64,000 bases of DNA from Papaver somniferum. Taxonomy: Eukaryota > Streptophyta > Magnoliopsida > Ranunculales > Papaveraceae. The notes beneath the pieces were generated by a model. The model was not told the DNA's origin. It was given only the letters and a program-made list of their open reading frames with translations, and ran no database searches. The DNA is taken from NCBI RefSeq assembly GCF_003573695.1, contig NC_039361.1, positions 42,493,673 to 42,557,672 on the forward strand. Direction: 5' to 3'. Position numbers and translations under genes: made by a program. This document shows positions 59,171-64,000 of this stretch, piece by piece (within the stretch, counting starts at the first letter, position 1; the number at the start of each line of letters is the position of its first letter).

Positions 59171-61172
59171 TCAATAGACTTCCCAATTTGAAAAACAAGA
59201 AGAATATTTCACATTTTGGTAATATAGAAAGTTACATCCCTCGGATCTTAACTTCAAGCTCTGAATGGTCAAATAAATACTATTCAGAACTTTGAAGCTA
59301 TTAAACAAGTTGAGACACAGTTGGAGTATTGGTAAAATCCGCTTGCCCGATAAATTTGTTGAGTGTTCGAGTTTATTTATGGCATGAGACAGCTCGCTGC
59401 ATGGGTCTAGCTTATTGGCACGTTCCAGAAAGCTTAATTGAATCGAGTACATAATGGGACATGATAGAAACACCAACTTCTACCACATTTATGTCAATCC
59501 AAAAAGGCACTTTAATCATATTAGTTCTCTCAAATTAAACAATGACCAATGGTCTACAGATAGGAAATAACTTGAAGACCTATTGGTAAGTCATTTTAGT
59601 TCAATTGGTACCACGTATAATCATTTTCAAGATACAAAATTTCTGAATTGCATAAATCCTTGTATAACTAACGAGGACAATGACAAATTATTGAGTCCCA
59701 TTACTTTACAAGAGGTCAGAGACACAATTAAGCAGATGCATTCGTGGTCAGCCCCGGGATCTGATGCTTCTGTACCACATTTTTATAAACAGAACATGGA
59801 ACTTGTGGAAAATGACGTTTTTAAAACTGTTCAAAGTTGTTGTTTTTTTTTTATAAATCTCATAAAATTTCATTTCTGATAAAATAGAGATCTGGACTTC
59901 AAGAGTGTCAAGATCAAAGATCGAAATACAACTAAAAGGTACTAATAAAGAGTAATTCGTGAAGAGAAGTAACGAACCACCAAAAAGAGTACCAAGCAAT
60001 TCGAAGATTGAGAGAATGGTTTTGGGATTATAATCCAACCATTTTGATAGGGTTTTTTCTTCTTGAAAAAGATATCTTCGCATAAAAATATGAGAGTAAT
60101 ATGCCAAAAGTCTTGAATCTTGATCAACACACTTCCACCCAAAATCTCTATTGGGATCACAAAGAAACGCCATAGAGCACACAAAGAATCTTCATAAAGG
60201 AGAAAACATAAACAAAAAGGGCAAAACAACCACAACAACACCATAAAAATCTCCTAAAAACAATGGAGATTGACACAGAACTTAAAAAGAATCTAACCTA
60301 AACTACTAATTATCTAAGAACACAAGAAAAAAAAAAGAAACATGCTCAGGTCTAGCCCAAAATGAACTAGATCTGAGCACTAAGCTTTAATGTTGGTGAA
60401 GTTTTTTTCCTAATGATTTTGAGAAGGAGCTAGACAGGAAAGATAAACTTTGTTCGAAGATTTTTTTTTAACTCTAAACATTTGTTGAAAGAAATGAATC
60501 ATATATTTCTGTCTCTTATACCTAAAGTCAAAAATCACATTGCACATGCTGACTTTATGCCATTTTCATTATACAATACTAGTTGTAAAATAATTTCTAA
60601 AATTATTGTGAATAAAATGAAACCACTATTAGGAAAAAATTATATCACCTTTAGAATCAGTCTATGTTTCGATTATACAGAATAATGTGATTATTGCCCA
60701 TGAGTTAGTGCATTCTATGAAAAGAAAAAGGAAAAAAGACAAATGTGGTATTATGGGTCTAAAATTGGATATTTTGAAGGATTTCGATAGAGTGAAGTTG
60801 TCCTTTTTAATTGATGTACTCAAATGTTTTGGATTTTCAGACTCTTGGTGTGAGATTATTTATCAATGTATCAGCACCACTAGTATCTATGTTTTTCTCT
60901 GTTTTACTTAACATATCACCTTGTCTTTCTTATAAACTTATTAGAGGTCTCAGACAAGGTGATCCCTTAACTCCTTATTTGTTTATTTCATCTATAGAGG
61001 GTCTTTTTAGTTATCTGATTCACGCCGAACAATTTAATCGTATTCATGGATTTAAAGTCAGCAAAGAGGCCGCAAGTATTTCTCATCTACTCTTTCCCAA
61101 CGATTTCCTTTTATGCATTAAAGCCACTCATAATGAGGTTAATAACTTAATGTCACTCACCAAGAATCTTCG
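59171..61172 (+). pseudogene. LINE-3 reverse transcriptase, first part
   Basis: Plus strand: [20 protein letters not shown] (weak), HDRNTNFYHIYVNPKRHFNH, LVSHFSSIGTTYNHF, LSPITLQEVRDTIKQMHSWS with APGSD. After the insert at 59837-60450: EMNHIFLSLIPKVKNH, IISKIIVNKMKPLLGKNYIT, motif A (LKLDILKDFDRVKLSFLIDV), motif B (RGLRQGDPLTPYLFISSIEG) and SHLLFPNDFLLCIKATHNEV, where FADD has become FPND. It stops at 61172, interrupted by a solo LTR, and continues at 63184. Two catalytic motifs are altered, so it is dead. Confidence 0.8.
59837..60450 (-). mobile_element. Retroposed sequence with poly(A) tail inside LINE-3
   Basis: Flanked by TGTTCAAAG (59828-59836) and TGTTCGAAG (60451-60459), a 9-bp or longer duplication with one difference. 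A T-run (59842-59852) at the left end is the poly(A) tail of a minus-strand transcript. Joining the LINE at the duplication gives one continuous LINE frame across the site. The inserted 0.6 kb has minus-strand open stretches of up to 144 codons that I do not recognise, and no tRNA-type promoter was spotted. It could be a processed transcript of an unknown gene or a SINE/LINE derivative. Confidence 0.7.
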
Positions 61173-61822
61173 TGTGATGCCCCAACCTAATCACCTGCTT
61201 AGCTAATAGGATTACAACTTAATTGAAGCATCAAACCTAGATTACTGATTTTAAGAATCACAATTACGTAAAGTGCTAATAACAAAACTCAAACTCTCTG
61301 ATATTATACAAATGGCAAATCTCTCAGGTAATATGAGTATATTAATGTGTTGTTTTACAGAATAAATAACAAATACATATTTACAAAAGATTCACAACAT
61401 CCCTAACAGCGCTAAAAGCTTTAAGTTAAGAAAACAAATATCTTCACGCGCACCAATTCTTCTGATTACTGAAACTGAAGTGGGAATGAGTGAGCACATC
61501 ATCCCAAAGAGGTGCCCAATGGAAGCATATAACTTTCAAGTAATCACTAACATGCTCGCAGTTCTAAAATAATAACAAACTAAAATTGAATAACGATTTA
61601 AAGCATCCAACAATTTATGCATCAAGAAGCAAGTGTCATCCTAACCTCGCCAAACTCATTGGAGAAGACGACGCGAGAACAACCCTAATCAATAATAATA
61701 ACATCATCCACACAGAGTGCCCATACAAACCATGATTCAGAATATTACCATCAAGACCAGAATGTTAGACAAACATGTATAATATGCACACGAGTGATTT
61801 TTCCAATTTAATATAATAAATA

Positions 61823-62046
61823 ATATCAAAACGGGGGGATGCCGTCATACTAAATAGTATACAACTGGGGAATGCCAGCCTACAAAATAAGGTAGTAATA
61901 TACAACCAGGAGGATGCCGGCCTACTAAATAAATTTAATAGAAAATAATAATAGTCAATCGGGGGTGCCGACCTACTAAATAATATACAACTGGGGGATG
62001 TCAGCCTACTAAATAATATACAACCATGCAGATGATGGCCTACTTG
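61823..62046. repeat. Tandem repeats in solo LTR
   Basis: Six imperfect copies of a unit of about 30-37 bases, with the core ATACAACTGGGGGATGCC and GCCTACTAAATAAT. Part of the array recurs at 63455-63550 in the second LTR copy. Confidence 0.75.
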
Positions 62047-62860
62047 ACTTAGCCAGAAGCTAAGGGAACCACAGACACTCCTAGCAGGGAAAATCATACA
62101 ACGCATATGACACAAACATATCCATAGCAATCATCATGTTCACAATAAAGAATTACACAAATAGGCTCACAGATAAGAAAGGTACATCATGCTCGCAGAT
62201 TGAAAGTAAACTTAATGATTACAAGAAGGTTACACGAGTTTCCACCTAGTTTGATGACAAGCCACGCCTACCTTGTATTTCTCAATCTAGTGGTTAATTC
62301 ATCGCTTGAATCGTTCGTTGTTAACATAGACTAACTTAATTCCTTGGACTTGTTCCCATCATCTCCATCCTCTTATTAATTAAATCAACATCTTTAGGAT
62401 CAAGAACACCATACACAACTATGACTACCAAAAACACTACCATGTGCAACTCTCTCATAAGCACATCCTCTTTATCACAACAAATCATCATCAAAACCAT
62501 TATTCTCCATCAAAATCATCTTTTGCTTCCTAATCATAATATATCTACATCATAATCATTTTCTAACTCAACTCCTCCTGTACTTATCACTTACTTCTCA
62601 AAACTACTTCCCTCTCATTCCTTTCTTTATTTATTTCTCAACCTCGCTTAGTCACTAGCTCTCTGTCCCTCCATAGCTTTCTTCCTATCATCAAATACAC
62701 CAACCACTTGTAACATACAAAAGAAAGGACATAAACTCCAAAAGTAAAGAAGATATACGTCTTCTTTAAAAAAGAAATTTTGGGGTTTAACTATAACCAA
62801 CATACCAAATTACTAAGGGATAACTTTTCTTAACCATAGGTCCAGACAAAATAAAGGTCC

Positions 62861-62940
62861 GGTCAACATAAGTCAATGGTCAAGAGAGGTCAAGGCTTGT
62901 TGGTCAACGGTCGAGTCAATGCAGTTTGACTTTTGTCAAA
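62861..62940 (-). promoter_or_regulatory. W-box cluster in solo LTR
   Basis: Seven TTGAC[CT] motifs in about 70 bases: minus strand at 62861, 62871, 62878, 62888, 62902 and 62914; plus strand at 62926. WRKY factors bind this motif, and arrays of it are typical of stress-responsive promoters. The cluster is in the half of the LTR near its end. Confidence 0.6.
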
Positions 62941-63183
62941 CTTCAACATCTGAATTTTCCGAATACGATATCTTCTTCGTCCGGTATCCGATTTACGCGA
63001 TCTAGTAGTCTATTTCGCATAACTTTTCGATACATGTCCATTGATTCTAGTATCATTTTCAAATTATTATTTTATTAAAATATATTAATTAATGTTCCTA
63101 TTTAATTAGTCGAGTTATTAGCGGCTAAATCGTCTCTTGACCCGTTTAATTGCGTTGACGAGCTTGCGGACCCTTACACTTAG

Positions 63184-63454
63184 TCTCATTTCTATTTAAG
63201 TGATAAATTTTCAAAAATCTGGATGCTTCTTTCGCAAGAATGTTCATTTGGATCATTGTGTCTCCCTCATTAGGTCGCTTAATGTTAAGAACATTGATCC
63301 TAATGATAAACACATGGGCATTCCTATTTTCCTAAAAATATAAAAATACGAGACTTCCTCTCATCTTGTTGATTATTTTTCTAATGGAGTCGCTAATTGG
63401 AACGGTAATCAATTGTCCCAACCAGGTAGGTATGTCATGGCTAATAACGTCTTG
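63184..63454 (+). pseudogene. LINE-3 reverse transcriptase, second part
   Basis: After an in-frame TAA (at the position of the usual Gln before VINF) the frame reads VINFQKSGCFFRKNVHLDHC, VSLIRSLNVKNIDPNDKHMG, then in a shifted frame LVDYFSNGVANWNGNQLSQP and GRYVMANNVLS. This is the RT thumb, directly continuing the part left of the solo LTR. It ends at 63454, where a second LTR fragment starts. Confidence 0.8.
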
Positions 63455-64000
63455 AGTCAATCGGGGGTGCCGACCTACTAAATAATATACAACTGGGGGA
63501 TGCCATCCTACTAAATAATATACAACCATGGAGATGATGGCCTACTTGACTTAGCCAGAAGCTACGGGAAACCACAGATACTCCTAGCAGGGAAAATCAT
63601 ACAACGCATATGACACAAACATATCCATAACAATCATCATGTTCACAATAAAGAATTACACAAATAGGCTCACAGATAAGAAAGGTACATCATGCTCGAA
63701 GATTGAAAGTAAACTTAATGATTACAAGAAGGTTACACGAGTTCCCACCCGGTTTAATGACAAGCCACACCTACCTTGTATTTCTCAATCTAGTGGTTAA
63801 TTCATCGCTTGAGTCGTTCGTTGTTAACATAGACTAACTTAATTCCTTGGACTTGTTCCCATCATCTCCATCCTCTTATTTATTAAATCAACATCTTTAG
63901 GATCAAGAACACCATACACAAATATGACTACCAAAAACACTACCGTGTGCAACTCTCTCATAAGCACATCCTCTTTATCACAACAAATCATCATCAAAAT
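63455..64000. repeat. Second, truncated copy of the solo LTR
   Basis: Starts AGTCAATCGGGGGTGCCGAC and follows 61953-62500 closely to the window end. It lacks the first 780 bases of the LTR. The junction with LINE-3 has AGTCA in common between LTR and LINE, a short microhomology. Confidence 0.85.

Larger units (their letters stand above)
61173..63178. mobile_element. 2-kb solo LTR inside LINE-3
   Basis: TGTGATGCCCCAACC ... GCGGACCCTTACA with TGT/ACA termini. Flanked by CTTCG (61168-61172) and CTTAG (63179-63183), a 5-bp duplication with one difference. No internal coding region, so a solo LTR is likely. The LINE frame resumes directly after it. Family: LTRs starting TGTGATGCCCC occur in plant Ty3 elements, but the exact lineage was not determined. 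Confidence 0.75.

Noticed and set aside
59748..60182. 144-codon minus-strand open frame in the retroposed insert
   Set aside because: It runs through the poly(A) tail and into LINE-3 antisense sequence, has no recognisable domain, and so cannot be called a gene. It is noted only as part of the insert.
61823..62046. Possible CRISPR-like or satellite array
   Set aside because: Units are imperfect, without unique spacers, and lie inside a plant LTR. Simple LTR-internal tandem repeats explain them.

Overview
This is nuclear DNA of a flowering plant. The evidence is GT-AG introns with plant-type sizes, a plant sterol reductase gene, a plant SMP/C2 lipid-transfer gene, and Athila- and Tat-type Ty3 retrotransposons with plant LINEs. 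The general look of the repeats made me think of the poppy family (Ranunculales), but that is an impression and not a demonstrated fact.

Left half (1-46.7 kb): a nested transposon landscape. A diverged Athila-type LTR (1-978) is followed by a short piece of possible host DNA. The host DNA is broken by one Tat-lineage LTR retrotransposon on the minus strand, 1441-34665, bounded by the perfect 5-bp target duplication CACCC. Its 3' LTR is 1441-4502, its internal region 4503-10178, and its 5' LTR starts at 10179 and finishes at 34665. The internal region has gag, a protease remnant and an integrase tail, but no reverse transcriptase, RNase H or integrase core. It also carries a decayed ORF in antisense orientation. 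Inside the 5' LTR sits a 5'-truncated LINE (LINE-1). Inside LINE-1 sits a 20-kb tandem Athila array: leader fragment, LTR, body, LTR, body, LTR. Order of events: Tat insertion, then LINE, then Athila, then tandem expansion and loss of the left end.

34.7-46.7 kb: remnants of an unrecognised minus-strand gene, split by an 837-bp hAT-type element with an 8-bp target duplication. A near full-length but dead LINE (LINE-2, 38084 to about 46735) follows. It is interrupted by a 2.8-kb TG...CA insertion at 42998-45835.

Gene island (47.5-57.4 kb): two intact genes arranged tail to tail. The plus-strand gene at 47528-51630 has eight coding exons, including a 19-nt microexon, and encodes a 661-aa SMP-C2 protein of the NTMC2T5 type. 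The minus-strand gene at 53795-55859 has two coding exons, plus a probable 5'-UTR intron, and encodes a 563-aa Delta24-sterol reductase (DWF1/DIM). A minus-strand LINE relic lies between them. The first protein is expected to move lipids at membrane contact sites and the second makes campesterol and sitosterol in the ER; no direct functional link is shown by the sequence.

Right end (57.4-64 kb): promoter-side intergenic DNA with a small Stowaway-like MITE, then LINE-3. LINE-3 is cut first by a 0.6-kb retroposed poly(A) sequence and then by a 2-kb solo LTR carrying a dense run of W-box motifs. A partial second copy of that LTR runs off the window end.
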